Assembly (NCBI GenBank): GCA_021158305.1
Contig: JAGGUU010000108.1
Coordinates: forward strand, 1 to 20,199
Length of the DNA: 20,199 nt
Direction of reading: 5' to 3'
Origin: Candidatus Bathyarchaeota archaeon
Lineage (GTDB): Archaea > Thermoproteota > Bathyarchaeia > Bathyarchaeales > DTEX01
A program made the translations under genes and the position numbers. Every line of letters begins with the position of its first letter. Positions within the stretch are counted from its first letter, which is position 1. Under the pieces are notes generated by a model that worked only from the letters and a program-made list of their open reading frames with translations, had not been told where the DNA came from and did not search any database. This document shows positions 7,052-14,178 of the stretch, in pieces.

Positions 7052-7774
7052 ATGGTGGATCCCTTGACTAGAGCCCTATACTTAGAAGATAGCTACCTTA
7101 AGGAATGCGACGCTACAGTTGTCTCTGTAAAAAACGGAAAATATGTGGTTCTCGACCAGACAATCTTCTATCCGAAGGGCGGAGGTCAACCATGGGACAC
7201 TGGGAAGATGATAAGGAACGGCGAGGTCTTCAATGTCGTTTATGTAGGAAAGTTTTCAGGGGAGATCTCGCATGAGGTTGACCATGCTGGGCTGAAGCCG
7301 GGAGACAGAGTTCACTGCGTCTTAGACTGGGAGAGGCGATATAGACTTATGAGAAGCCACACGGCGGCGCATGTTTTCGCTTCGCTTATCTGCAACGAAA
7401 CGGGCGCGTTAGTCACGGGGAACGAGCTCGGCTTAGACAAGATACGGTTCGACTTCAGCCTAGAAGGTCTTAATAGAGAACTTATCCTAAAATACGTGGA
7501 GAAGGCAAATGAATTATTTAAGAAGGATATTCCGGTAAGAGCATACTGGCTTCCCAGGGAGGAGGCGCTGAAGATACCGGGCGTCATAAAGATGGCTGGG
7601 GCTCTGCCGCCGAACATACCTAAGCTCCGCATAGTTGAAATAGTTGGAGTTGACAAGCAGGCTGACGGCGGAACACATGTGAAAAACCTGAGGGAAGTCG
7701 GCCAGATAGAGTTTCTAAAGGCAGTAAATAAAGGAAAGAAAAATAAGCGGGTCTACTTCAAAATAGTTCCTTAA
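7052..7774 (+). CDS. alaX: Alanyl-tRNA editing protein AlaX, medium type
   Basis: AlaX is a free-standing relative of the AlaRS editing domain; it removes serine or glycine wrongly attached to tRNA-Ala in the cytosol. The product has 240 residues, the medium class. FYPKGGGQPWD (39-49) is the glycine-rich loop; the zinc ligands H103 and H107 sit in SHTAAHV; the third ligand is H209 in QADGGTHV, where the usual Cys of C-x-G-G-T-H is Asp (D205), a change I have seen in other AlaX-M proteins. All other catalytic positions look intact. It is the first gene of a same-strand run: ttuA starts 42 bases after its stop. The ATG start is well placed relative to the promoter. Confidence 0.9.
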   Translation: MVDPLTRALYLEDSYLKECDATVVSVKNGKYVVLDQTIFYPKGGGQPWDTGKMIRNGEVFNVVYVGKFSGEISHEVDHAGLKPGDRVHCVLDWERRYRLMRSHTAAHVFASLICNETGALVTGNELGLDKIRFDFSLEGLNRELILKYVEKANELFKKDIPVRAYWLPREEALKIPGVIKMAGALPPNIPKLRIVEIVGVDKQADGGTHVKNLREVGQIEFLKAVNKGKKNKRVYFKIVP

Positions 7775-7816
7775 CGTTGCAGATAAGGCTTCAAGAAGAG
7801 ATGGAGTTTCAATTTT

Positions 7817-8746
7817 ATGCCTAGGAAGTGTAGTAGATGCGGCTCTGCAGATGCCGAGGTGAACCTCCCATATGCTAGGCTGTCCCTCTGCCGCGACTGC
7901 TTTCTAGAATATTACACAGGTAGGATCAAGCGTACAGTTGAGAAGTATAGGATGTTCCATAGAGATGAAACAGTCGGCGTTGCTGTTTCAGGAGGGAAGG
8001 ACAGCGCCGCTCTTCTCCACGGGCTACACAGAGCTTTTCCAGGTCAAAAAATCGTAGCTCTCCACGTCAATCTCGGAATTCCCGAGTATTCGAATCGATG
8101 TCAAGAAGAAGCGGAGAGGCTCGCCGACCTTGTAGGCGTGGATATTCACGTATTAGATTTGAAGAAGGAAGAGAACGTAAGTCTAAGCGATTTTAGAAGA
8201 ACGATCTTCAAAAAGAAGATATGTTCGGTCTGCGGGACTATAAAGAGACATAGTTTTGAGGAGATTGCCAGGAGAGCTAGAGTTAAGGTTTTAGCGACTG
8301 GACATAACATGGATGATATTCTCATCTTCATGTTCAACAGTTTTTTCACAAAGCAGTGGACGCAGCTGGTTAGGCTTAAGCCTGTTCTCCCCCCGCTTTT
8401 TTCATGGATGACGCGTAAAGTTAAACCGCTCATAAGAACATCTGGAAGAGAGAATCTTCTATACTGCCTATACGCCGGAATCCCCTTCACAGAGATCGAA
8501 TGCCCATACTCTAGAGGAGCAAAGACGAAGGAGAAGCTGAGGATTCTTGAGACTTTATCAATGATGAATCCAAACTTCAAATATCAAGCCCTAGAAGCCT
8601 TCCTGGAGATCTCCAAGATTCTTGAGGAAAAGATAGAGCTTCAAGAGGCTACGCCATGCATGAAATGTGGTTTTCCATCACTAGACGGAGTATGTGCATA
8701 CTGTAAGAGAATGGCATATGTCAAGGAAGCCTTATCAAATGGATGA
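7817..8746 (+). CDS. ttuA: tRNA 2-thiolation enzyme of the TtuA/Ncs6 family
   Basis: The 309-residue product is a PP-loop ATPase that thiolates uridine in tRNA (U54 for TtuA, wobble U34 for Ncs6), taking sulfur from a ubiquitin-like carrier. Domains in order: N-terminal zinc site C5-x2-C8...C25-x2-C28; PP loop SGGKDS (58-63); VLATGHNMDD (158-167); probable Fe-S ligands C136, C139 (ICSVCG) and C229 (EIECPYS); C-terminal zinc site C281-x2-C284...C293-x2-C296. All key residues are present and length is normal. The start ATG 7817 has GGAG upstream. No sulfur-carrier gene is seen in the window. Whether the target is U54 or U34 cannot be told from the sequence. Confidence 0.88.
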   Translation: MPRKCSRCGSADAEVNLPYARLSLCRDCFLEYYTGRIKRTVEKYRMFHRDETVGVAVSGGKDSAALLHGLHRAFPGQKIVALHVNLGIPEYSNRCQEEAERLADLVGVDIHVLDLKKEENVSLSDFRRTIFKKKICSVCGTIKRHSFEEIARRARVKVLATGHNMDDILIFMFNSFFTKQWTQLVRLKPVLPPLFSWMTRKVKPLIRTSGRENLLYCLYAGIPFTEIECPYSRGAKTKEKLRILETLSMMNPNFKYQALEAFLEISKILEEKIELQEATPCMKCGFPSLDGVCAYCKRMAYVKEALSNG

Positions 8747-8861
8747 ACTGATCTACTCATCCATTACAGCTATGTGGTCTCCCGTCTATCCTAGCGAAGG
8801 AAAGAGTAAAAAGTACGGCTCCAATATAATGATGAAGTGTCTAAAAAATATGCGGAAGTGA
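8739..8861 (+). CDS. Candidate 40-residue ORF filling the ttuA-tpiA gap
   Basis: An ATG at 8739 overlaps the ttuA stop (ATGGATGA) and opens 40 codons that end at a TGA (8859-8861) lying inside the tpiA ribosome binding site GGAAGTGATCC. An AAGGAAG sequence lies about ten bases before the ATG. The predicted peptide is polar and basic toward the end (KSKKYG, MKCLKNMRK). No family is recognised. Its fit to the gap suggests a coupled gene, but an ORF of this length can arise by chance, and the tpiA promoter candidate lies inside it. Confidence 0.25.
   Translation: MDELIYSSITAMWSPVYPSEGKSKKYGSNIMMKCLKNMRK
8821..8832 (+). promoter_or_regulatory. Possible internal TATA-like element for tpiA
   Basis: CCAATATAATGA is centred about 38 bases before ATG 8865. 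It would give a leader of roughly 13 bases holding the ribosome binding site GGAAGTGATCC. Confidence 0.3.
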
Positions 8862-8864
8862 TCC

Positions 8865-9554
8865 ATGTTGGCTAAGATAAAAACTCCAATAGTGATCGTG
8901 AACTTTAAGACGTATGCTGAGGGAACGGGGAGAAAAGCACTTGAACTCGCCAAGGCAGCTGAGGAGGTAAGCCGGGAAACAGGCATATGCTTCTCAGTCG
9001 CACCTCAGTTCGTCGACATACCCATAATCGTACGGGAAGTAGATATACCAGTCTTCGCACAGCACATAGATCCAATAAAGCCCGGAAGCCACACTGGTCA
9101 TATTCTCCCAGAAGCTGTTAAAGAGGCGGGGGCTGATGGAACGCTCATTAACCACTCGGAACGCAGGCTGAGACTGGCTGATATAGATGCCGCCGTTACG
9201 ATGGCGCGTGAACTTGACTTAATAACAGTAGTCTGCACAAACAATACACCCGTTAGTGCGGCGGCTGCCGCTCTGAAGCCAGATATGATCGCTGTTGAGC
9301 CGCCGGAGCTTATAGGCACAGGCATACCAGTCTCAAAAGCTAAACCTGAAGTTGTAACGAGCACAGTTGAGGCTGTTAAGAAGATTAATCCAGACGTTAC
9401 CGTTCTATGCGGCGCTGGAATAACCAATGGAGATGATGTGGCGGCTGCTCTGAAACTTGGAACTGAGGGGGTTCTCGTTGCAAGCGGCATAGTGAAGGCG
9501 AAGGATCCGCGTAAAGTCATGGAGGAATTCGCTGAGGCAGCTAAGAAAGTCTAA
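8865..9554 (+). CDS. tpiA: Triosephosphate isomerase, archaeal short form
   Basis: The enzyme interconverts dihydroxyacetone phosphate and glyceraldehyde 3-phosphate in glycolysis and gluconeogenesis. At 229 residues it is the short archaeal type (bacterial and eukaryotic forms are near 250). Catalytic residues are N13 and K15 (VNFKTY), H97 (LINHSERR) and E145 (AVEPPELIGTG); the phosphate-binding glycine loop CGAGITNGDDV follows, then GVLVASGIVKAKDP. Nothing is missing. GGAAGTGATCC directly before the ATG is a strong binding site. The DUF89 gene follows after 18 bases, so they are probably co-transcribed. Confidence 0.95.
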   Translation: MLAKIKTPIVIVNFKTYAEGTGRKALELAKAAEEVSRETGICFSVAPQFVDIPIIVREVDIPVFAQHIDPIKPGSHTGHILPEAVKEAGADGTLINHSERRLRLADIDAAVTMARELDLITVVCTNNTPVSAAAAALKPDMIAVEPPELIGTGIPVSKAKPEVVTSTVEAVKKINPDVTVLCGAGITNGDDVAAALKLGTEGVLVASGIVKAKDPRKVMEEFAEAAKKV

Positions 9555-9572
9555 TATGGCAGAGGATACGAT

Positions 9573-10457
9573 TTGAAAGTTACATTCTGCTGCTCCCTCT
9601 GCCTCTTCAAAAGAGGATACGAGGCGATTCTCGAAGCGACCGAGGATACGAAGATACGTTTCGAAGCTATTCAAAGGCTCCTCCAGCTCCTCTCCAGAGA
9701 ATTCAAGCCTACGGCCATACCTGCAGTTATAGGAACGATGAGGGAGAGACTCATCAAGGAGGTCACGGGAAACCCGGATCCCTACGCTGAAAAGAAAAAG
9801 ATCAGCAATATGGAAGCCTTAAAGATTCTTCCTTACGCCGAGAATATTATCTCCTCGAAGCGGAACGGTGAGGAACGCTTTCGAACTGCAGCTCTCGTAG
9901 CAATAGTCGGAAACATAATTGAATTTGGCATCCCCGGACATGAATTCACATTTGAAGAGATTAAGCATCTCATCCGTCGAGCTGAAGAAGAACTGGTAAT
10001 AGATGATCTTTCAGAGGCGTTCAGGATGGCACGTAAGGCGAAGTCCATCCTTTTCTTAACCGATAATGCTGGAGAAATAGCCTTCGACACTCTCTTGGTT
10101 AAGGAGCTGAAGAGAATCAGGAAGAATGGAAAGGTGACGGTAGGCGTTAAGGGAAAGCCGACGATTAATGACGCAACCTTAGAGGACGCCTTACTCGTTG
10201 GAATGGACAAGGTGGCGGATGAGATAGTGACGACAGGTTCGGATGCAATAGGATTCATTCCGTCAGAGTACAGTAGCAGCTTCCTAAAGACTTATGAAGA
10301 CTCAGACTTCGTAGTGGCGAAGGGAATGGCATACGCTGAAACCTTAACTGAATTTGAACTTGAAAAGCCCCATCTTCTCCTATTAAGAACTAAATGTCCA
10401 ACGGTGGCAGAATACTTCGGCGTTTCAAAAAATAGAAACATTGCTAAGATCCTTTAG
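9573..10457 (+). CDS. DUF89 (ARMT1-like) metal-dependent phosphatase family protein
   Basis: The 294-residue product is a DUF89 protein. The family includes metal-dependent phosphatases acting on damaged or reactive sugar phosphates, and human ARMT1. The N terminus has the archaeal cysteine cluster CCSLC (C6, C7, C10) and conserved helical repeats. The active-site part has FLTDNAGEIAFD (D164, N165), GKPTINDAT (D200) and FVVAKGMAYAETL (K250, G251). The start is TTG 9573 with AGAGGAT before it; no ATG is suitable. It follows tpiA by 18 bases. If the damage-control role holds, a link to triose phosphates is plausible but is inference. The AIPS gene begins 22 bases after the stop. Confidence 0.83.
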   Translation: MKVTFCCSLCLFKRGYEAILEATEDTKIRFEAIQRLLQLLSREFKPTAIPAVIGTMRERLIKEVTGNPDPYAEKKKISNMEALKILPYAENIISSKRNGEERFRTAALVAIVGNIIEFGIPGHEFTFEEIKHLIRRAEEELVIDDLSEAFRMARKAKSILFLTDNAGEIAFDTLLVKELKRIRKNGKVTVGVKGKPTINDATLEDALLVGMDKVADEIVTTGSDAIGFIPSEYSSSFLKTYEDSDFVVAKGMAYAETLTEFELEKPHLLLLRTKCPTVAEYFGVSKNRNIAKIL

Positions 10458-10479
10458 GAGCAGAGGATGGAAGGAATAA

Positions 10480-11100
10480 TTGCTAACAAGATTCAAAGAG
10501 AAGATTCAATCAATGCTTAGAGCTGAGGCTGAAATAGCCTATAAAATCGGGTTGACGCCAAGTCATCTCAGCGCGGCGGGGGCAGCTTTAGGGATATCAT
10601 CAGGAATATTTTATTGGATAACAGGCTTCTCAGCCTCAGATCCACTGAGAAGTCGAGCATGCCTTTTCCTAGCAGTCCTTTTTCTTTTATCCTCAGGCTT
10701 CCTAGACGCTTTAGACGGAGTGCTAGCTAGAATCCGCAAGGAAGCATCCGCGAAGGGAGCTTTTCTAGATTCACTTCTCGACCGCTACGTTGACTCCGCC
10801 GTGTATATTGGAATAATCATGGGTGGGCTGTGCGATCTCCTCTGGGGAACTCTAGCTCTCATAGGCTCTCTGCTTACGAGCTATGTTCGAGCGAGATCCG
10901 AGGCGCTAAAGATCCCCATGGAATCCATCGGGGTCTTCGAGAGAGCTGAAAGAATAATGTTAATCGCCGCCTCGAGTATCATCAGCCTCTTCTGGCTTGA
11001 AGCCTTGCGTTGGGGAATTCTCATCCTAGCGGTTGCAACGAACTTAACAGTTCTTCAACGCGTAATCTTCTTCTTCAAGTCATATAGCAAGTATAAATAA
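10480..11100 (+). CDS. CDP-alcohol phosphatidyltransferase, probable archaetidylinositol phosphate synthase
   Basis: This 206-residue membrane enzyme joins CDP-archaeol to an alcohol head group, probably inositol phosphate. The family signature D-x2-DG-x2-AR-x8-G-x3-D-x3-D is complete: D76, D79, G80, A83, R84, G93, D97, D101. About six membrane helices can be seen, beginning around residues 27-48, 60-78 and 103-130. Size and motif fit the archaeal AIPS group, but glycerol- or serine-specific relatives cannot be excluded. The start is TTG 10480 with GGAAGGAA five bases before it; the nearby ATG 10467 is in another frame. It is last in the alaX-ttuA-tpiA-DUF89 run and converges with S26e. Confidence 0.83.
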   Translation: MLTRFKEKIQSMLRAEAEIAYKIGLTPSHLSAAGAALGISSGIFYWITGFSASDPLRSRACLFLAVLFLLSSGFLDALDGVLARIRKEASAKGAFLDSLLDRYVDSAVYIGIIMGGLCDLLWGTLALIGSLLTSYVRARSEALKIPMESIGVFERAERIMLIAASSIISLFWLEALRWGILILAVATNLTVLQRVIFFFKSYSKYK

Positions 11101-11102
11101 AC

Positions 11103-11390
11103 CTATCTTCTCCATCCCCTACTCTTTCTTGCCTCTTTAGATCTTACTTTTACGAGACCCATATGTACAGCACATGAGATGCAATAATACTTCGTCTCTA
11201 TTCGGCTTGGTAGATACGCGCCTTTTTGGCGGAGTTCATTTGCTAGTACTGGATCAACAATTGAGACCCTCCTAGTTACCTTCTTAGCCTTGTCTCTTGG
11301 AACAAGCTCGCCGCACATGCTGCATTGGACATAGTCACTTCTACCCTTTTGCCCCTTGGATCTCCCCCTACTCTTCCTTTTAACTGGCAT
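11103..11390 (-). CDS. rps26e: Small ribosomal subunit protein S26e
   Basis: The protein is part of the small ribosomal subunit near the mRNA exit channel. The 95 residues begin MPVKRKSRGRSKGQKG, followed by a zinc site C23-x2-C26 (VQCSMCG) and C70-x2-C73 (YYCISC), with VPRDKAKKV between. A basic tail, ARKSRGWRR, closes it. The frame opens at a GTG at 11399, but ATG 11390 is the better start: it gives the normal N terminus, and a TATA-like box near 11415 predicts a leaderless mRNA there. Presence of S26e points to a TACK or Asgard-type archaeon. It is transcribed away from the 73-residue zinc-site gene. Confidence 0.93.
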   Translation of the reverse strand: MPVKRKSRGRSKGQKGRSDYVQCSMCGELVPRDKAKKVTRRVSIVDPVLANELRQKGAYLPSRIETKYYCISCAVHMGLVKVRSKEARKSRGWRR

Positions 11391-11409
11391 GTTCTTCACA
11401 CTTGCCCCA

Positions 11410-11420
11410 AATCTTTAAAT
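11410..11420 (-). promoter_or_regulatory. TATA-like element for rps26e
   Basis: The minus strand reads ATTTAAAGAT. Its centre near 11415 is about 26 bases before the ATG at 11390, which supports that start and a leaderless transcript. Confidence 0.45.
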
Positions 11421-11543
11421 GAAACACTTAGAAAAGGAGCAACTATACACTTATATCTTTCTGATTGAATATCTGACTTTGACATCGAAGACCAAAGAGC
11501 AAAATGCTGATGAGATGCTTCAGATTTAGAAGGTGACTCTCGA

Positions 11544-11765
11544 ATGGGAAAGATATCTAAAGGAATTCTTTGCAGCGTTGAGGGGTGCAGTAGAGAAGCC
11601 ATCCGCTCATTACCAGCGGATAAAGTTGAGGCGGCAGGTTTAAAGGTTAAGGGTTCAAGACGCGTCTACTTGTGTAAGGAGCACTATAAAGAGTATAAGA
11701 AGGCGATAAAGAAGGAGAAGACGCTGGAGAAGTGGCGGTACAAGAGCCGAATTTCAGCGCTCTAA
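11544..11765 (+). CDS. Small conserved-looking zinc-site protein
   Basis: The 73-residue basic protein has a probable zinc site C10-x4-C15...C44-x2-H47 (ILCSVEGC; YLCKEHY) around a short middle segment, then a lysine-rich helix (KEYKKAIKKEK). The layout suggests a nucleic-acid or ribosome-associated role, but I do not recognise a named family. A strong binding site, AGGTGA (11531-11536), stands seven bases before the ATG. It is divergent from S26e. The spacing of ligands, the good binding site and codon use support a real gene. A stop directly abuts the repeat element at 11766. Confidence 0.65.
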   Translation: MGKISKGILCSVEGCSREAIRSLPADKVEAAGLKVKGSRRVYLCKEHYKEYKKAIKKEKTLEKWRYKSRISAL

Positions 11766-11782
11766 ATCTGAATTCCACAGAT
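11766..11782. repeat. Inverted-repeat element, copy 1
   Basis: ATCTGAATTCCACAGAT is a perfect five-base inverted repeat (ATCTG/CAGAT) with a seven-base spacer. It lies about 30 bases upstream of the TATA-like box at 11811. Fourteen of its first 15 bases recur at 12186-12200. Confidence 0.45.
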
Positions 11783-11807
11783 CCCCCCTCCCTTAAGATG
11801 CACAGAT

Positions 11808-11819
11808 TCCTTAAATATG
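11808..11819 (+). promoter_or_regulatory. TATA-like element for the 97-residue ORF
   Basis: TCCTTAAATATG predicts a transcription start near 11840. That lies after the TTG at 11827 and before ATG 11863, which supports the shorter protein. Confidence 0.4.
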
Positions 11820-11862
11820 GAGATGCTTGAAATCCCCGGTGAAGCTGATCCTGGGGATAATC

Positions 11863-12153
11863 ATGGAATTCTTGATTCTCTCTCCAACTCTGCATCAAAG
11901 AGGAAGAGAGAAGATAATCATGCAGGCTGTTATAGAAGCTGCTGAAGATATAGGGATAACGCGGATTACTAGAAGAAGATGCAACGTGCTTAGTGTCGGA
12001 GTATATTTGGTCATTAACGGTCATAAGCGACTGCTCTACAATGATTGGGGAAAGAATTGGGACGCTAAGAGGATATGCGAGCACATAATCTCCTCCCTGA
12101 ACGACACAGGCGATATCCGCAGAGGCGACAATCTTATTCTAACAATCTCCTGA
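11863..12153 (+). CDS. Unrecognised 97-residue protein
   Basis: The frame is open from TTG 11827, but ATG 11863 is preferred because the promoter at 11808-11819 would start transcription near 11840 and GGGGAT (11853-11858) lies four bases before the ATG. The protein starts with a beta strand (MEFLILSP), then a helix (IMQAVIEAAEDIGI), a basic RITRRRC segment, a strand pair (VGVYLVING, KRLLYND) and WGKNWDAKRICEHIISSL. It looks like a small alpha/beta domain with one Cys in the basic segment and a C-x-H pair. No family is recognised. It is flanked on both sides by copies of the ATCTG-ATTCCACAG element. Confidence 0.6.
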   Translation: MEFLILSPTLHQRGREKIIMQAVIEAAEDIGITRITRRRCNVLSVGVYLVINGHKRLLYNDWGKNWDAKRICEHIISSLNDTGDIRRGDNLILTIS

Positions 12154-12185
12154 TTTTCAGTCATTTAATTATCCGCAAAACCTTT

Positions 12186-12200
12186 ATCTGGATTCCACAG
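12186..12200. repeat. ATCTG-ATTCCACAG element, copy 2
   Basis: ATCTGGATTCCACAG differs from copy 1 (11766) at one of 15 bases. It lies just upstream of the TATA-like boxes of thrS. The right arm of the inverted repeat is interrupted (CAGTAAT). Confidence 0.4.
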
Positions 12201-12205
12201 TAATC

Positions 12206-12227
12206 TCTAAAATAACGCTATAAAAAC
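12206..12227 (+). promoter_or_regulatory. TATA-like elements for thrS
   Basis: TCTAAAATAA (12206-12215) and GCTATAAAAA (12218-12227) are both possible boxes for the GTG at 12241. The first gives a start near 12236 and the second near 12248. The first fits the start codon better. Confidence 0.4.
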
Positions 12228-12240
12228 AGAAGAGGTTTAC

Positions 12241-14124
12241 GTGGTGAAGATACTTCAGCTACACTCAGATTTCATCGAGTTCCGCCCTGTTGAAAAGGAG
12301 ATTCCCTCCGCTGAGAAATGTGAAAAGAAGATTCAACGCTTAGAGGATTTAGTTGTTCTCTTCACATGCGTTGAAGAGGGTGATACTTTACAGACTGGAC
12401 GTGAAGCAATGGACGGTGTGAAGGAATACTTGGAGAAAGTAAAGGCTCATAGGATCCTCATATATCCATACGCCCATCTAAGCAACAAGCTGGCAAGCCC
12501 ATCCGATGCATTAAAGATTCTGAAAGAGATGAAGTCCTATGCAGAGAGTTTAGGAATAGAAGTTCATAGGGCTCCCTTCGGATGGTGTAAGGAATTCACG
12601 CTTTCAATAAAGGGTCACCCGCTCGCGGAGCAGTTCCGCTCCATCACTCCCGGAGAGAAGGATAAAGGTGAAATAGTCTCTGAAGCTCTCAAGGCAGAGG
12701 AGAAGGTAAAGTCCTATTGGTACATTATGGAGCCTGATGGAAGACTCATTTCGGTTGAAGAGTACGATTTCTCAGGACATGAAAACTTGAAGAAATTTGC
12801 GGATTATGAGATCTCGAAGATGCGTGCTGCCCAGCGAACTCCTCCGCATGTCGATCTAATGCGAAGACTTGAGCTGGTTGATTATGAACCTGCAAGTGAC
12901 CCGGGGAATTTTAGATGGTACCCTAAAGGAAGACTAATCAAGTCTCTGATAGAGCAATTTGTGACGGAGAAGGTGATCGCTTATGGAGGCATGGAAGTCG
13001 AGACGCCGATCATGTACGATTTCGAACATCCATCACTATCGAATTATCTGCATAGATTTCCAGCACGGCAATACATCCTAAAGTCGGATGATAAGAATTT
13101 CTTCTTGAGGTTCAGCGCCTGCTTCGGACAGTTCCTTATGCTTCATGACGCTCAGATATCTTATCGTCAACTTCCACTCAGAATATACGAACTAACCCGC
13201 TACAGTTTCAGAAGAGAGAAGAGCGGCGAGCTCTCCGGCCTAAGGAGGCTTAGAAGCTTCACTATGCCCGATGTCCATGCTATATGCGCAGATATGAAGC
13301 AGGCAAAGGAGGAGTTTATGAAGAGGTTCCGACTAAGCATCGAGACTCTTAAAGGATTCGGGCTGGACAGAAACGACTATGAGCTCGCGATAAGATTCAC
13401 GAAGAGCTTCTATGAGGAAAACAAGGATCTCATAATCTCCCTTGTCAAGGAGTTTGGTAAGCCGGCTCTTGTCGAGATGTGGGATGAACGATTCTTCTAC
13501 TTCGTTCTGAAGTGGGAGTTTAACTTTGTTGACAACCTAGATAAGGCTTCAGCTCTCTCAACGGATCAGATAGATATAGAGAATGCGAAGAGGTACGGAA
13601 TCTTCTACATAGATGAGAACGGCGAAAAGAAGGTTCCTCTCATTCTTCACTGCTCTCCAAGCGGAGCTATCGAAAGAGACCTCTATGCGATGCTTGAGAA
13701 GGCCTATAGAGATCAGAAGGAGGGGCGGCCGCCGATGCTACCGCTCTGGCTTTCTCCAACGCAGGTGAGAATAGTGCCAGTTGCGGATCGCTTTTATGCA
13801 GAGGCTGAAAAGATAGCGGAGGAGATTGCGAAATGCGGCGTAAGAGTCGACTGGGATGATAGACCATTAACGATGCAGAGGAAGATTAGGGAGGCAGAGA
13901 TGGAATGGATACCATACATCGTTGTCATAGGTCAGAGAGAAGTGGAGTCTGGAGTTCTATCAGTAAGAGACCGTAGGATTTCAGGTGCTGGAAGAGGCGG
14001 GGAGATAAGGAAGATGAGCCTCGAAGAGCTTGTTTCTGAAATAAAGGATTTAACGAGAGGCAAGCCTTTCAAACCCCTGAGTCTCCCAATGAGACTTTCT
14101 AAGAGACCACGCTTCTATGGATAG
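12241..14124 (+). CDS. thrS: Threonyl-tRNA synthetase, archaeal type with N-terminal editing domain
   Basis: The enzyme charges tRNA-Thr. Residues 1 to about 140 match the archaeal editing domain, related to D-aminoacyl-tRNA deacylase, which clears Ser-tRNA-Thr (ILQLHSDF at the start, APFGWCKEF at 111-119). The class II core follows: zinc ligands C294 (FSACFGQ), H346 (MPDVHAI) and H470 (LILHCSPSGAIERD); motif 2 RYSFRRE (320-326); motif 3 with R479. The anticodon-binding domain covers about 500-605 (LWLSPTQVRIVPV). At 627 residues it is full length, with editing and catalysis in one chain, unlike the split enzymes of some Crenarchaeota. The start is GTG 12241; GTG 12244 is equally possible. 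Confidence 0.95.
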   Translation: MVKILQLHSDFIEFRPVEKEIPSAEKCEKKIQRLEDLVVLFTCVEEGDTLQTGREAMDGVKEYLEKVKAHRILIYPYAHLSNKLASPSDALKILKEMKSYAESLGIEVHRAPFGWCKEFTLSIKGHPLAEQFRSITPGEKDKGEIVSEALKAEEKVKSYWYIMEPDGRLISVEEYDFSGHENLKKFADYEISKMRAAQRTPPHVDLMRRLELVDYEPASDPGNFRWYPKGRLIKSLIEQFVTEKVIAYGGMEVETPIMYDFEHPSLSNYLHRFPARQYILKSDDKNFFLRFSACFGQFLMLHDAQISYRQLPLRIYELTRYSFRREKSGELSGLRRLRSFTMPDVHAICADMKQAKEEFMKRFRLSIETLKGFGLDRNDYELAIRFTKSFYEENKDLIISLVKEFGKPALVEMWDERFFYFVLKWEFNFVDNLDKASALSTDQIDIENAKRYGIFYIDENGEKKVPLILHCSPSGAIERDLYAMLEKAYRDQKEGRPPMLPLWLSPTQVRIVPVADRFYAEAEKIAEEIAKCGVRVDWDDRPLTMQRKIREAEMEWIPYIVVIGQREVESGVLSVRDRRISGAGRGGEIRKMSLEELVSEIKDLTRGKPFKPLSLPMRLSKRPRFYG

Positions 14125-14135
14125 ACTCATCGTTA

Positions 14136-14147
14136 CACATATTTATG
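14136..14147 (+). promoter_or_regulatory. TATA-like element for the ilvE pair
   Basis: ACATATTTATGC is centred about 26 bases before a predicted start near 14168. The resulting leader would hold GAGGTG at 14170-14175. Confidence 0.4.
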
Positions 14148-14178
14148 CAGACTGGAATATTCTTGAGAAGAGGTGTGC

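Noticed and set aside
8829..8835. ATGATGA, a perfect box C of C/D guide RNAs
   Set aside because: No CTGA box D at suitable distance downstream and no box C'/D' pair.
8786..8986. Minus-strand ORF of 66 codons over the tpiA start
   Set aside because: Overlaps the certain tpiA coding region, lacks motifs and is a shadow frame.
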